Shown: positions 12,701 through 27,700 of the stretch, one piece after another
Layout of the letters: every line of letters starts with the position of its first letter
Numbering within the stretch: the first letter of the stretch is position 1
Assembly: GCF_032854445.1 (NCBI RefSeq)
Contig: NC_088299.1
Location: 18,777,608-18,841,607 of the forward strand
From: Liolophura sinensis
Taxonomy: Eukaryota; Mollusca; Polyplacophora; Chitonida; Chitonidae
Direction of reading: 5' to 3'
Length of the DNA: 64,000 nt
Translations under genes and position numbers: made by a program
The notes under the pieces: model-generated
What the model was told of the DNA's origin: nothing
The model's input: the letters and a program-made list of their open reading frames with translations, nothing else
Databases searched by the model: none

Positions 12701-15700
12701 CAGACGGACCAGGAGGTCCAAGGACTTGCCATGTAACAACATGTGACAGGTGACAATCTGTGGATGAAAGCCACACACGACTGTCATCAACACACAAATA
12801 CTCTTATGGCATCAGATTTTGTTAAAGGCTGTAACTGGTTAAGGAAAACAGGCTAGGGGACAAATAATCTAGCTGTGAGTGGTGAAGGTAAACAAGATAG
12901 GGGACAAATAATCTAGCTGTGAGTGGTTAAGGAAACAAGCCAGGGGACAATAATCTAGCTGTGTGTGGTAAAGGTAAACAGGCTAGGCAACAAATAATCT
13001 AGCTGTTAGTGGTAAAGGTAAACAGGATAGGGGACAAATAATCTAGCTGTGAGTGGTAAAGGTAAAAGGATAGGGGACAAATAATCTAGCTGTTAGTGGT
13101 AAAGGTAAACAGGATAGGGGACAAATAATCTAGCTGTGAGTGATAAAGGTAAACAGGATAGGGGACAAATAATCTAGCTGTTAGTGGTAAAGGTAAACAG
13201 GATAGGGGACAAATAATCTGGCTGTGAGTGGTTAAGGAAACAAGCCAGGGGGCAAATAATCTAGCTGTGAGTGGTTGAGGAAAACAGGCTAGGGGACAAA
13301 TAATCTAGTTGTGAGTGGTAAATGTAAACAGGATAGGGGACAAATAATCTAACTATGAGTGGTTAAGGAAACAAGCCAGGGGACAATAATCTAGCTGTGT
13401 GTGGTAAAGGTAAACAGGCTAGGTGACAAATAATCTAGTTGTTAGTGGTAAAGGTAAACAGGATAGGGGACAAATAATCTAGCTGTAAGTGGTAAAGGTA
13501 AAAGGATAGGGGACAAATAATCTAGCTGTTAGTGGTAAAGGTTAACAAGATAGGGAACAAATATTCTAGCTGTGTGTGTGGTAAAGGTAAACAGGATAGG
13601 GGACAAATAATCTAGCTGTTAGTGGTAAAGGGAACAATCTACTGTATATGTAGGAGTGATGCTAGTAAAAGAAAACAAGCTAGAAGTGGCAAAGAAAGAT
13701 GAGCTTGGACTTGAAGGCACACAAGACAGAAGCGGTAAAGAAAAATGAGCTAGGACTGGTAAAGGCACACAAGATAGAAGAGTCAAAGAAAGACTTCCTA
13801 GGACTGGTAAAGGCACACAAGATAGAAGTGGCAAAGAAGCTTAAAATGGTAAAGCAAACAAGCTAGAAGTGGTAAAGGCAAACGAACTTTAGATTCTACA
13901 TGTAGGACTGGTTAACATGTACATGTATTAATTCTAATGGCAGAGGAAGATATACATTTTCTTTTTCACTGGAGTTTAACAACATTTCACATACATGTAC
14001 ATGGCTGAGCTCAGATTTATCACATTGACAGTAACACTGAGAGGATCACACTGACAGTAACATTAACAGAGAGGACCACACTGACAGAAACACTAACAGA
14101 GAGGACCACACTGACAGTAACACTAACAGAGATGACCACACTGACAGTAACACTGAAAGGATCACACTGACAGTAACACCAACAGAGAGGGCCACACAGA
14201 CAGTAACACCAACAGAGAGGGCCACACAGACAGTAACACCAACAGAGAGGGCCACACTGACACCAACAGAGAGGACCACACTGACAGTAACACCAACAGA
14301 GAGGACCACACTGACAGTAGCACCAACAGAGAGGACCACACTGACAGTAACACCAACAGAGAGGACCACTCTGGCAGTAACACTGAAAGGATCACACTGA
14401 CAGTAACACAGAGAGGACCACACTGACAGAAACACCAACAGAGAGGACCACACTGACAGTAACACCAACAGAGAGGACCTCACTGACAGAAACACCAACA
14501 GAGAGGACCACACTGACAGTAACACCAACAGAGAGGACCACACTGACAGTAACACTAACAGAGAGGTCCACACTGACAGTAACACCAACAGAGAGGGCCA
14601 CATTGACAGAAACACCAACAGAGAGGACCACACTGACAGTAACACCAACAGAGAGGACCACATTGACAGTAACATTAACAGAGAGGTCCACACTGACAGT
14701 AACACCAACAGAGAGGACCACACTGACAGTAGCACCAACAGAGAGGACCACACTGACAGCAACACTAACAGAGATGGCCACGTCAACAGTAACACTAACA
14801 GAGAGGACCACACTGACAGTAACACCAACAGAGAGGTCCACACTGACAGTAGCACCAACAGAGAGGACCACACTGACAGTAACACCAACAGAGATGGCCA
14901 CATCGACAGTAACACCAACAGAGAGGTCCACACTGACAGTAACACCAACAGAGAGGGCCACACTGACAGAAACACCAACAGAGAGGACCACATTGACAGT
15001 AACACCAACAGAGAGGACCACATTGACAGTAACATTAACAGAGAGGTCCACACTGACAGTAACACCAACAGAGAGGACCACACTGACAGTAGCACCAACA
15101 GAGAGGACCACACTGACAGAAACACCAACAGAGAGGACCACACTGACAGTAGCACCAACAGAGAGGACCACATCGACAGTAACACTAACAGAGAGGTCCA
15201 CACTGACAGAAACACCAACAGAGAGGACCACACTGACAGAAACACCAACAGAGAGGACCACACTGACAGTAACACCAACAGAGAGGACCACATCGACAGT
15301 AACACTAACAGAGAGGTCCACACTGACAGTAACACTAACAGAGAGGACCACACTGACAGTAACACCAACAGAGAGGACCACACTGACAGTAACACTAACA
15401 GAGAGGTCCACATTGACAGTAACACTAACAGAGAGGACCACACTGACAGTAACAGTACCTCCTCTCTGTATATCTCAATTTTATTTTCTTACATACATGT
15501 ACACTCGTGGTTTGTGCTGAACGCTGTTTCTGAAATTGGTTTTATTGACCCAGAGAGTTTATAATGACTGATGTCTGGTATACCGATGTCTGTTTCAATG
15601 CCTAGAGCTCGCCAACTCACCTCATCCAGTAAGACCAGATGTAGCGGTGTGTGGTCAGTGTTCAGCTTGAAATAACTGGCCTCCGACACGGTGCAATCAA

Positions 15701-18700
15701 CCCATTTTAACACACCCATGGCAACCACAGGGAACCTACAACATCAGCAGCACACATATGTACCATTACAGTTTATGATCACAAAGGAGATGTACTCCAC
15801 CTGCTGTACACACACATGTACTCCACCTGCTGTACACATGCATGTACTCCACCTGCTGTACACACACACGGACCCACCTGCTGTACACACACATGTATTC
15901 CACCTGCTGTACACACACATGCTCACCTGCTGTACACACACATGCCCACCTGCTGTGAACACACATGTACCCACCTGCTGTACACACACATGTACTCCAT
16001 CTGTTGTACACACACATGCACTCCACCTGCTGTACACACACATGTACTCCACCTACTGTACACACACATGGACTCCACCTGCTGTTCACACACATGTACT
16101 CCACCTGCTGTACACACACATGTACTCCACCTGCAGTACACACACATGTACTCCACCTGCTGTACACACACATGTACTCCACCTGCTGTACACACACATG
16201 TACTCCACCTGATGTACACACATGTACTCCACCTGTTGTTCACACACAAGTACTCCACCTGCTGTTCACACACATGTACTCCACCTGCTGTACACACACA
16301 TGTACTCCACCTGCTGTACACACACATGTACTCCACCTGCTGTACACACATGTACTCCACCTGTTGTTCACACACAAGTACTCCACCTGCTGTTCACACA
16401 CATGTACTCCACCTGCTGTACACACATGTACTCCACCTGTTGTTCACACACAAGTACTCCACCTGCTGTTCACACACATGTACTCCACCTGCTGTACACA
16501 CACATGGACTCCACCTGCTGTACACACACATGTACTCCACCTGCTGTACACACATGGACTCCACCTGCTGTATGCACATGTGTACTCCACTTGCTGTACA
16601 CACACATGTACTCCACCTGCTGTTCACACACATGGACTCCACCTGCTGTACACACACATGTACTCCAACTGCTGTACACACACATGGACTCCAACTGCTG
16701 TATGCACACGTGTACTCCACCTGCTGTATGCACATGTGTACTCCACCTGCTGTTCACACACATGTACTTCACCTGCTGTACACATGCATGGTCATGCTAT
16801 TAAATCGAATATGGAAGTATAACCTTGCTCACCTTGTCTTGGGTACATGTGTATACCTTGTTGTAAATTTTCAACGTTTTTGACCTATAAAAAATTTTTT
16901 TCAGCAGAATTTATTCATACAATTGTTGTGAAAATCACACCAAAAATGATTTGTTTGCGTCCCTAAAGTTGGAAGCTACATGTGCATAAAACTGTGCAGA
17001 CTATTTCTCTGCACAACATAGTTCTCTCAGAATGTTTCAAAATATTGGTAAGTCGTGGTTAAAAAGCCTGAAGTTTTTGATTACATAAATCACTCCTGGT
17101 TTAAATGTGTTCTCACCACTTAAAGAGGCTTAAAGCCCAAATCATTCACTCAATCATTGATTCGGAAACGTATTCTACCAACAGATTTCAAGAAATTGTC
17201 ATATAATAACACCTGATGAATGGTTTATACACTGCAGTTTGGTAAGAATTTGGATCAGTTTTGTCAGTGCTGTCTGCATTATAAATACAATGTTCAATGA
17301 GATTTAATATTCTTAATTCCAGGGTCGTGATTAATAGCAAAGTGTACATGTGCTTTCAGACAGCTCATGGTAATATGCTGAACAGAGAATTGAATTTGGG
17401 GGTAGATGATGTCCGTGAGTCTAAATGCTTGCTTTTCATTTGCTGAGAGACACAAAAGGTCCTGGACAAATGCAAGCTTGGGGCAGGGATATTTTTGACA
17501 TTGCCCTCCTTACACTGTCCTTGAGACCTGAGACGTGGTCAACAGTGTCCGTAGGACCCATTAGGTGCTCTATGAAATATACCTACATCCTTCCACCATA
17601 AGCATGCACAATGAGCATGGCTCTGAGAATGAAAATCTGCATGCCTCACATGAAGAAAGTTTCCCAGTTACTTGCCAAAAGACAATGGATTAATCTAACA
17701 TCACATAAAGTGAAACAATCTTGTGTTTGTCATGACCAGACACCATTCTTCCAAGTTGTTCTAAGATGCCTTGTAAGAATTCCAGATAAAAAGTTGATGA
17801 ACAGGGTCACATGTACATGTACCAAGCATGTCAGAAAATTTTGGGAGATGATGGTTTCGGTGTGTTTCCATCCCTCTTCATCATTAACTCTGGTCCTTTC
17901 CTATCCTTATCTTTTTTTATAAGTTCCGTAGATTCCTGAAGCGCTTGAGTACATGTACACAGCAATACACAAACATAGAGTGTTAGTTTATCTGGTGGTC
18001 TTACTTGATACACTGGAACAGTGCTCCTATCTCTGTCATCAGTTCTGAGGACCCCTTACTCACACTACACAGGGTATGTGCCTTCTCCACAGACTGTACA
18101 GTCGCTTTCAGGTCCTCTTTGTTTATGCTCTTCCTGACTCCCTGCAACAAAACCCTGGTTGTCACTAACACAGCTACCTCAGCACATGACCTGGTGACAA
18201 ACAAACTCTGGCTGTCACTAGCACATTTCTTTCACTACCTGATCCTCAGAAACAAAACACAGGCTGTCATTAACACAGTTGTTTCACTATATGATCGCCA
18301 TAAACAAAACCCTGGCCGTCACTATCACAGTTGTTTCACTACCTGATCCCCAGAAACAAAACCCTGGTTGTTACTAGTGCAGTTGTTTCACTACCGGATC
18401 TCCAGAAACAAAACCCTGGCTGTCACTAGCGCATTTCTTTCACTACCTGATCCCCAAAAACAAAACCCTGGCTGTCACTAACGCAGTTGTTTCACTACCT
18501 GATCCCCAGAAACAAAACCCTGGCTGTCACTAGCGCATTTCTTTCACTACATGATCCCCAAAAACAAAACCCTGGCTGTCACTAATGCAGTTGTGTCACT
18601 ACCTGATCCCCAGAAACAAAACCCTGGCTGTCACTATCACAGTTGTTTCACTACCTGATCCCCAGAAACAAAACCCTGGTGGTTACTAGCGCAGTTGTTT

Positions 18701-21700
18701 CACTACCTGGTCTCCAGAAACAAAAACCTGGCTGTCACTAGCGCATTTCTTTCACTACCGGATCCCCAGAAACAAAACCCTGGTTGTCACTAACAAAGTT
18801 GTTTCACTACCTAGTCCCCAGAAACAAAACCCTGGCTGTCACTAATGCAGTTGTTTCACTACCCAGTCCCCAGAAACAAAACCCTGGCTGTCACTAATGA
18901 AGTTGTTTCACCACCTAGTCCCCAGAAACAAAACCCTGGCAGTCACTAACACAGCTGTCTCATTACCTGATCCCCAGAAACAAAACCCTGGCTGGTCTCA
19001 TGACACAGCCACACATGTAACTATCACTTTATCAGTACCCTCTTCTTTCCTTTCTGAAACAACCCCTTAAGCATCACTGCACTGCAGTGTGTTTCACCCC
19101 TTCAGTGCCTGACTAGACACTATTCTCATGGAAGATAACTGAGAGTGAAAGTGAAGCGATAAGTGAAGAATTACTCACAGATGGCTTAAAGCAAACAAGC
19201 TTTCATTTGATCTATCACAATAACATCATCTACATTTTCAAATTTCACAGGGTAACATTGTACACATCCATGTGTTTATTAGTTTACTATGAATTACTGC
19301 TTAACTAAAAAATCTCACAAACCATCAAACATGCATGATATAACGCTAATGGTAGAATGCATTTTGTGGAGAAACAACAGGTAGTGAATGTTTCAGACAT
19401 ATTGTTCTTGAGAGACTAGAAGGCAATTCGAGCATCAAGGCCTGTATTAACACTGCCAAACCCACACGTTTCCCTTGAGAGACTAGAAGGCAATTCCAGC
19501 ATCATGGCCTGTATTAACGCTGCCAGACTCACAAGTCTCCCTTGAGAGACTAGAAGGCAATTCCAGCATTACAGCCTGTATTAACACTGCCAAACCCACA
19601 AGTCTCCCTTGAGAGACTAGAAGGCAATTCCAGCATCATGGCCTGTATTAACGCTGCCAGACTCACAAGTCTCCCTTGAGAGACTAGAAGGCAATTCCAG
19701 CATTACAGCCTGTATTAACACTGCCAAACCCACAAGTCTCCCTTGAGAGGCTAGAAGGCAATTCCAGCATCATGGCCTGTATTAACACTGCCAAACCCAC
19801 AAGTCTCCCTTGAGAGACTAGAAGGCAATTCCAGCATCACGGCCTGTATTAACACTGCCAAACCCACATGTCTCCCTTGAAGGACTAGAAGGCAATTCCA
19901 GCATCACGGCCTGTATTAACACTGCCAAACCCACAAGTCTCCCTTGAAGGACTAGAAGGCAATTCCAGCATCACAGACTGTATTAACACTGCCAAACCCA
20001 CAAGTCTCCCTTGAGAGACTAGAAGGCAATTCCAGCATCACGGCCTGTATTAACACTGCCAAACCCACATGTCTCCCTTGAAGGACTAGAAGGCAATTCC
20101 AGCATCACGGCCTGTATTAACACTGCCAAACCCACAAGTCTCCCTTGAAGGACTAGAAGGCAATTCCAGCATCACAGACTGTATTAACACTGCCAAACCC
20201 ACAAGTCTCCCTTGAGAGACTAGAAGGCAATTCCAGCATCATGGCCTGTATTAACACTGCCAAACCCACAAGTCTCCCTTGAAGAACTAGAAGGCAATTC
20301 CAGCATCACAGCCTGTATTAACACTGCCAAACCCACAAGTCTCCCCTGAGAGACTAGAAGGCAATTCCAGCATCACGGCCTGTATTAACGCTGCCAAACC
20401 CACAGGTTTCCCTTGAGAGACTAGAAGGAGGCAATTCCAGCATCACGGCCTGTATTGACACTGCCAAACCCACAAGTCTCCCTTGAGAGACTAGAAGGCA
20501 ATTCCAGCATTACGGCCTGCCAAACCCACAAGTCTCCCTTGAGAGACGAGAAGGCAACTGTAGCATCATGGCCTGTATTAACGCTGCCAGACTCACAAGT
20601 CTCCCTTGAGAGACTAGAAGGCAATTCCAGCATTACAGCCTGTATTAACACTGCCAGACCCACAAGTCTCCCTTGAGAGACTAGAAGGCAATTCCAGCAT
20701 CACGGCCTGTATTAACACTGCCAAACCCACAAGTCTCCCTTGAAGAACTAGAAGGCAATTCCAGCATCACAGCCTGTATTAACACTGCCAAACCCACAAA
20801 TCTCCACTGAGAGACTAGAAGGCAATTCCAGCATCACGGCCTGTATTAACGCTGCCAAACCCACAGGTTTCCCTTGAGAGACTAGAAGGAGGCAATTCCA
20901 GCATCACGGCCTGTATTAACACTGCCAAACCCACAAGTCTCCCTTGAGAGACTAGAAGGCAATTCCAGCATTACGGCCTGCCAAACCCACAAGTCTCCCT
21001 TGAGAGACGAGAAGGCAACTGCAGCATCATGGCCTGTATTAACGCTGCCAGACTCACAAGTCTCCCTTGAGAGACCAGAAGGCAATTCCAGCATTACAGC
21101 CTGTATTAACACTGCCAGACCCACAAGTCTCCCTTGAGAGACTAGAAGGCAATTCCAGCATCACGGCCTGTCTTAGCTCTGCCAAACCCACAAGTCTCCC
21201 TTGAGAGACTAGAAGGCAATTCCAGCATCACGGCCTGTCTTAGTTCTGCCAAACCCACAAGTCTCCCTTGAGAGACTAGAAGGCAATTCCAGCATCATGG
21301 CCTGTATTAACGCTGCCAAACCCACACATTTCCCTTGAGAGACTAGAAGGCAATTCCAGCATCACGGCCTGTATTAACGCTGCCAAACCCACACGTTTCC
21401 CTTGAGAGACTAGAAGGAGGCAATTCCAGCATCACGGCCTGTATTAACACTGCCAAACCCACAAGTCTCCCTTGAGAGACTAGAAGGCAATTCCAGCATT
21501 ACAGCCTGCCAAACCCACAAGTCTCCCTTGAGAGACTAGAAGGCAATTCCAGCATCATGGCCTGTATTAACACTGCCAAACCCACAAGTCTCCCTTGAGA
21601 GACAAGAAGGCAATTCCAGCATTACAGCCTGCCAAACCCACGTCTCCCTTGAGAGACTAGAAGGCAATTCCAGCATCATGGCCTGTATTAACGCTGCCAA

Positions 21701-24700
21701 ACCCACGTCTCCCTTGAGAGACTAGAAGGCAATTCCAGCATCACGGCCTGTCTTAGTTCTGCCGAACCCACAAGTCTCCATTTGAAGTGAATCAGCATTG
21801 TTGAAGTATGATTTCATTCCACGTACTGGAGCCTTTTGAGTTCAATAATTTAGACTAAAACTGAGACACCGTTGAAATATATCTATAATAGGTTATTAAT
21901 AATATAACATCCAACTGAACATATTGAAATGCCAGTCTCATCCTCATTCAGTCAGCTTTGGGTACTGGTTGAACATATTCAGCAATCCTAAATAAGTATA
22001 CAACATCAGCTGCCTATGAGTGTGTATATCTCACCTTCTTGTAGACCTCAGCAATACTGGAAGCATAGGACAAGATGAACATGTACTTGGACTTGTGCTC
22101 AGGGTTGATTCTGAAGTTAGGTTTAAATAAACACTCGATGAGTAAATCTGGAAATAAAGAAGAAAACAAGTAACATGCAGAAAAAAATGGCATATCTCAC
22201 AAAGTGAGATTTTTTCCTGCAAAAACATAAAACAGCCCATAAAAGAACAGTATTTATTTATTTATTTGATCGTGTCTTATGCTGTACTCGAGAATATTTC
22301 ACTTCAGTGAAGATGGCCAGCATTATGGTGGGAGGAAAACAGGCAGAGCCCAGGGGAAACCTACAACATCCGTGGGTTGCCGACACCTTCCCCAGTAACA
22401 CTGATAAGGAAGCCAGCATGGACTTGCGGAAGAACATGTTCAGCTTTAAAGCACATAAACCTTGTTCCCTGAATGAACAATATCATCCTGTACCTCTTAG
22501 CAATCTATTCAATGACTGCTAAACATCTAGATACTAGCTCAGGCTTGCTCTGTAAAGTGTTCTGTACTCTTGAATTTGACTTGTAGAGTACGTGTGTACT
22601 TACCCAGGAAGGTAGGTACTCTGATCAGCTCCACAGGTGGGGGGTTTGCCTCAGAGTACATCTTGAATAACTGTAACATACGCAGCAGACATGGAGCACA
22701 ATCAATCTGTTATAATACAACACTACAGCATGCAGAGTACAACCAGAACTGTGATGACTGTGAGACAACCTGATGGGAGACGATCACACATTATTGTACA
22801 AATTCGGTCTCATCAATTTACCTCTACACAGGCCCTAGCATCAATCCAACAGGCCCGGTCATACTACTATATGTGTACTGTATATATACCAAGGGAGAAG
22901 GTCAGGAACACACAATTATCCACAAAAATGTACAAACAATCCATCAAAATATCAGCACATAGATAAGTGATTAATCTAGATACAGCATCACTGTCTTCTG
23001 ACAATTGCACAGGACACTGGTGACATGAGACAGAGCAGACAGAAATCAATGACATTATCAAACTATTCTCCCATACAATACATCTACACTGTGTACTTCA
23101 TTTTAGTCTTTTCTTTGCCTTTAACCTTCCCACTTCATTGAAGAGATGTGGGAATGTTTACAACACAGATGGCTCACTATTTACAAATGTATGTATTTCT
23201 ATTTGATTGGTGAAAAATATTTCACTTCCATGATGGTGACCAGCATTATGGTTGGAGGCAACCTGGCTTTAACACAACGGCACGGTTGTCTCCATTGGTC
23301 ATACTGGATTACATTAATTAGCCATCTGTTTCTGTGCTCTTACAGCAGAGGTAAATTTTGTCATGGATAATGAAAATCATGACCCTATGCGTGAAAAGAG
23401 CAAACACAGCCTCAGGTGAAGACTTACAATGGTGATATCTGCCGGGTTCAGAGCTTTCCTGGACAGCATTGAGGAGAGAGCCTGACATGCTCGAGGGTAT
23501 GCTGAGGCTCCATTCAGGGCCATTGTGATTGGTGTGACATCAAACCCTCTGGGGGGACAAAAATGAAGAAAATAAAAATAAGTTTTGTAAAGAGCCCAAT
23601 GCTTAAATGTGGTGATTTTTTGCATAAACTACAAAGATCTTTGATCTGAAAGTGAAAGTTATCAGAGTAAATATACGCTAATGGTTATGTTACACCTCTT
23701 CGACATTTTGTGTATGTGTCTGTACTTTGCAGATGTAGCTTTTACTGGATTTATTTATCTGATTGGTGTTTTATGCTCCTCAAGAATATTTTACTTATAC
23801 AATGGCTGCCAGTAATATGGTGGGATTAAACGGGGAAGAGCTGGCGAGAAACCCACAACCATCCGCAGGCTGTTGACAGATCTTCCCACGTACTGCCGGA
23901 GAGCAATGGCTAGCAATAAACCACACAAATCTGTACAGTCTGAAAATGCCATGTTGTTCCCCATGAATTTCAGTACGTCATGACAACAGTGGCCCTGATG
24001 CATTCATTTGAACATTTCAATCATTTTATCGACATCACACAAACTGCTTGTACATTTGTATGAACATCAATAACACAGACATCACAAAAACTGCTTGTAC
24101 ATTTGTATGCACATCAATAACACAGACATCACAAAAACTGCTTGTACATTTGTATGAACATCAATAACACAGACATCACAAAAACTGCTTGTACATTTGT
24201 ATGCACATCAATAACACAGACATCACAAAAACTGCTTGTACATTTGTATGCACATCAATAACACAGACATCACAAAAACTGCTTGTACATTTGTATGAAC
24301 ATCAATAACACAGACATCACAAAAAGTGCTTGTACATTTGAACATCAATAACACAGACATCACAAAAAATGCTTGTACATTTGTATGCACATCAATAACA
24401 CAGACATCACACAAACTGCTTGTACATTTGAACATCAATAACACAGACATCACACAAACTGCTTGTACATTTGAACATCAATAACACAGACATCACACAA
24501 ACTGCTTGTACATTTGAACATCAATAACACAGACATCACACAAACTGCTTGTACATTTGAACATCAATAACACAGACCACCTGTGATGTCAGAATCTTCT
24601 AAAATTTATTTATTTGATTGGCGTTTTACGCCGTACTCAACAATATTTCACTTATATGACGGCGGCCAGCATTATGGTGGGTGGAAACTGGAAACAGCCC

Positions 24701-27700
24701 GCGGGAAACCCACAACCATCTGCAGGTTGCTGCCAGACCTTCCCAGGTGCGGCTGGAGAGGAAACCAACATGAGAATGTTCCAAAAACAGAGAGATAAAG
24801 CAATATTGCATTAAACTGGGCACTGCTCTTAACATGAATTATTTCAATAGCGAAGAAAGCTTCCACATTACCGTATTTCACCTAAACTTAGTTATGTTAA
24901 AATTCTCTTTCAGAAGCACATAAAATGATACCTTTGATGTCAAGACTTAAGTTTTTTAGATAAGAAATTAAGCCAACTTCAGATAAACCTCTTAAATGCC
25001 CCTGAATTTATAAGCTGAAGGACTCAATCAGGACTAAGCAAACTGTGTCACTTGAAAAATGCTGCACTTTAAGTTGAGATACAGTATTTAAACAGCTGCA
25101 TATACCACACCTACCAGGCGATGTTTCAGGGGCAATAACTCTTAGTGACAACATACATACTGATCTTTGAATGAGGGATAAAAATATCGCCATGGTCATC
25201 ATGAGCATTTACCCCCACAAGTGAAGAAATGTACAACAGTCAATACTATTAAGAGTTCTAGTCCAGCTCAGGTTGCCTTCTTCTCACATTATATGTAGGA
25301 AGGTCTGCCAGCAACCTGAGGTTGGTTGTGAACAAACAGGCCAGTTTCATACTGACACTCTACATCAACAATGACCAGATCTGACACACAGACTAACCTC
25401 TGACTAGCCCCCTTCTGCAGTTCCTGGCACAGCCGTTTTATATTTGACCCTCCCTTTGTCTCCTGAGACAATATATGCATCAAGACCTGGCTGTACAAAT
25501 AGGTATGCTCCCCGTGACATACCATCTTCTGAAAAATGTGCATCAAATGCAATTAAAACAGTGCTCTGCATTTACTGATTTCATATGCAGGTGTATTAAA
25601 GATTGTACTAAAGATATTTTCTCTGCAACTCATGAAAAACACATGCACTAACATGTACACTATACGGTGACATAAGCATGAAGATACTTTAATACCTTCA
25701 AATTTAGCAGTAATATCCGAGCAGTTCTGGCTGATTACCGTAAACTCTGGGAGATTCTTCTCAATGGCATCCTCCCCACCGTCCAACAAACTGGAGATTG
25801 ATGTCCTCAAGACACGAGAGAACACTTCAATCTGATGACATGCTGTTGACACACTGGTTATCTCCCCTTGGTATCCAGCATCTGAGATCAGCTTTAAATT
25901 TGGAAGAGAAAACAGTTATTAAGCAGGCTGTACGATTTAACATTTATTATTGCATCGTTAATCTCATTACCTAATTACATTTATATGTAACTGTATATGT
26001 AACTCCAGACCCGAAAATATTCACACCCGAACAATATTTAAGAAGTGAAAAAATTTGCAATCCTCACTAATATCCTTGCAAAGTACATCAAGAGATATCC
26101 TTAAAGATTTTTGTGAAGAGAAAGAGACAAACAATGATTAGTTTTCAGATACTTAGGCAAAAACTTTTTTCACTTGTCTGTAAAAATGATTCGTACTTGT
26201 TACCAAAGTTGCCTTTAGTCAGTGACACGTAAGAATCCAAGCTCTACACACCGACATGTTGAACATCCATATTATTACAACGAGAATGCAGTTAGAATTC
26301 TATTTCTAATTCATAATGTTAAACCCCAAAAGCTTAATTTCGACATGAAAAACTCATTTCCTCGGGTGACTTCATAATTAGTCAAAAGCAAGATGCATGC
26401 TGGGGAATGAGCATGGAGTGTAATTTATTTTACAATGGCTGCACCAACATATGGTTAGAACAAACTCTACGCAGAAACACAACCTACACTACTGTGTCGT
26501 GTGAATAGATTACATCGCTTTCATTTCCTAACATCCATCGCTAAATCGACCGGAAGTGGGAAGGTCTGTCAGCTACCTGCCGATGGTCGTCGGTTTCCCC
26601 CGGGCTCTGCCCGGTTTCCTCCCACCACAATGCTGGCTGCCGTCATATAAGTGAAATATTCTCGAGTACGGCGTAAAACACCAACCAAATAAATAAATAA
26701 ATAAATCCATCTCTAAATCTATACTGCCCTTAGATCAAACACACAGCTGGTGTTGTTACATGTCAATGACTAAAGTCAATTTTGTTAGTGAGTATGACTA
26801 ACTTAACAGACAGCTGAAGGCCCCTCCTTACAAGGAAAAGACTATACGTAATATTCCTGCTTATTACACTTCTTGAAAATACAATTCCATAAACGAGAAT
26901 ACAGTTGGGCCATTCGTCATATGTTATGATAATTGAGAAAACACCTCAATACCGTGCAGTCATTTTGCATGACATGTTTTGTAATCTGGCGGGGGTGCTT
27001 GAAATGTGCCATCAAACTTTGTCCTTGCCATGATATGGCTGCAAAATTACCCATGTGGCATTAAGCCATAATCATTTCATTCACTCAAACTCAGTCAGCT
27101 GGAACTTGCCATATAATGCATCTGACTGATGAAGTCACCATTACAACTTTTCTGTACATTGCTTCCGTCATCAACCGTCTCAAGGCTACAGATAAAATCT
27201 AAGTAAAAACGATGAACATTAATATCTGTGGCTCATTTATGTAGAATATCCGCTACAGTTTTTGAACAGTTTGGAAACATGACAAGACATGAGGGAATAA
27301 CAGCCCGCTTTCTCAAAAAACAGTGCTCTACATGTAATTCCTCAAGCTTTTCACATATGAAAGAGCAACTTTCAATGCAATTTATGCACATTTTTTATTT
27401 GATTTTGGAGACAAAAATACAACGGTTGGATTGGCCAATCTCAGGGCTTCACAAAAATTATAGTTTATCAGTCTACACAGAATAATGCCTTCAGAATACG
27501 CTTGAATAACCACCTTGCAAACATGCGAAAAGGTTGAAGAGTTACTTAGTTACTTAGTTTCCTGCCCCCTAGATTGTGTAGCAAACCTTGATAGTGAAAT
27601 TGAGCATCAGACAGTCTGGGTATTCCTCGGCCAGTCTGTAGAACAGCTCTCGCCACGGCTGATGATCAATCATCTCCGCCAGCCAGGACGGGGTCTGACA

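Noticed and set aside
14046-15443. Minus-strand 465-codon ORF (and overlapping 349- and 305-codon ORFs)
   Set aside because: It is the 30-bp minisatellite read in stop-free frames, and it lies wholly within NELFCD intron 12.
15744-16883. Several Cys/His-rich ORFs up to 355 codons on both strands
   Set aside because: Produced by the 26-bp minisatellite in NELFCD intron 11. The frames shift with unit indels, and there is no start or splice context.
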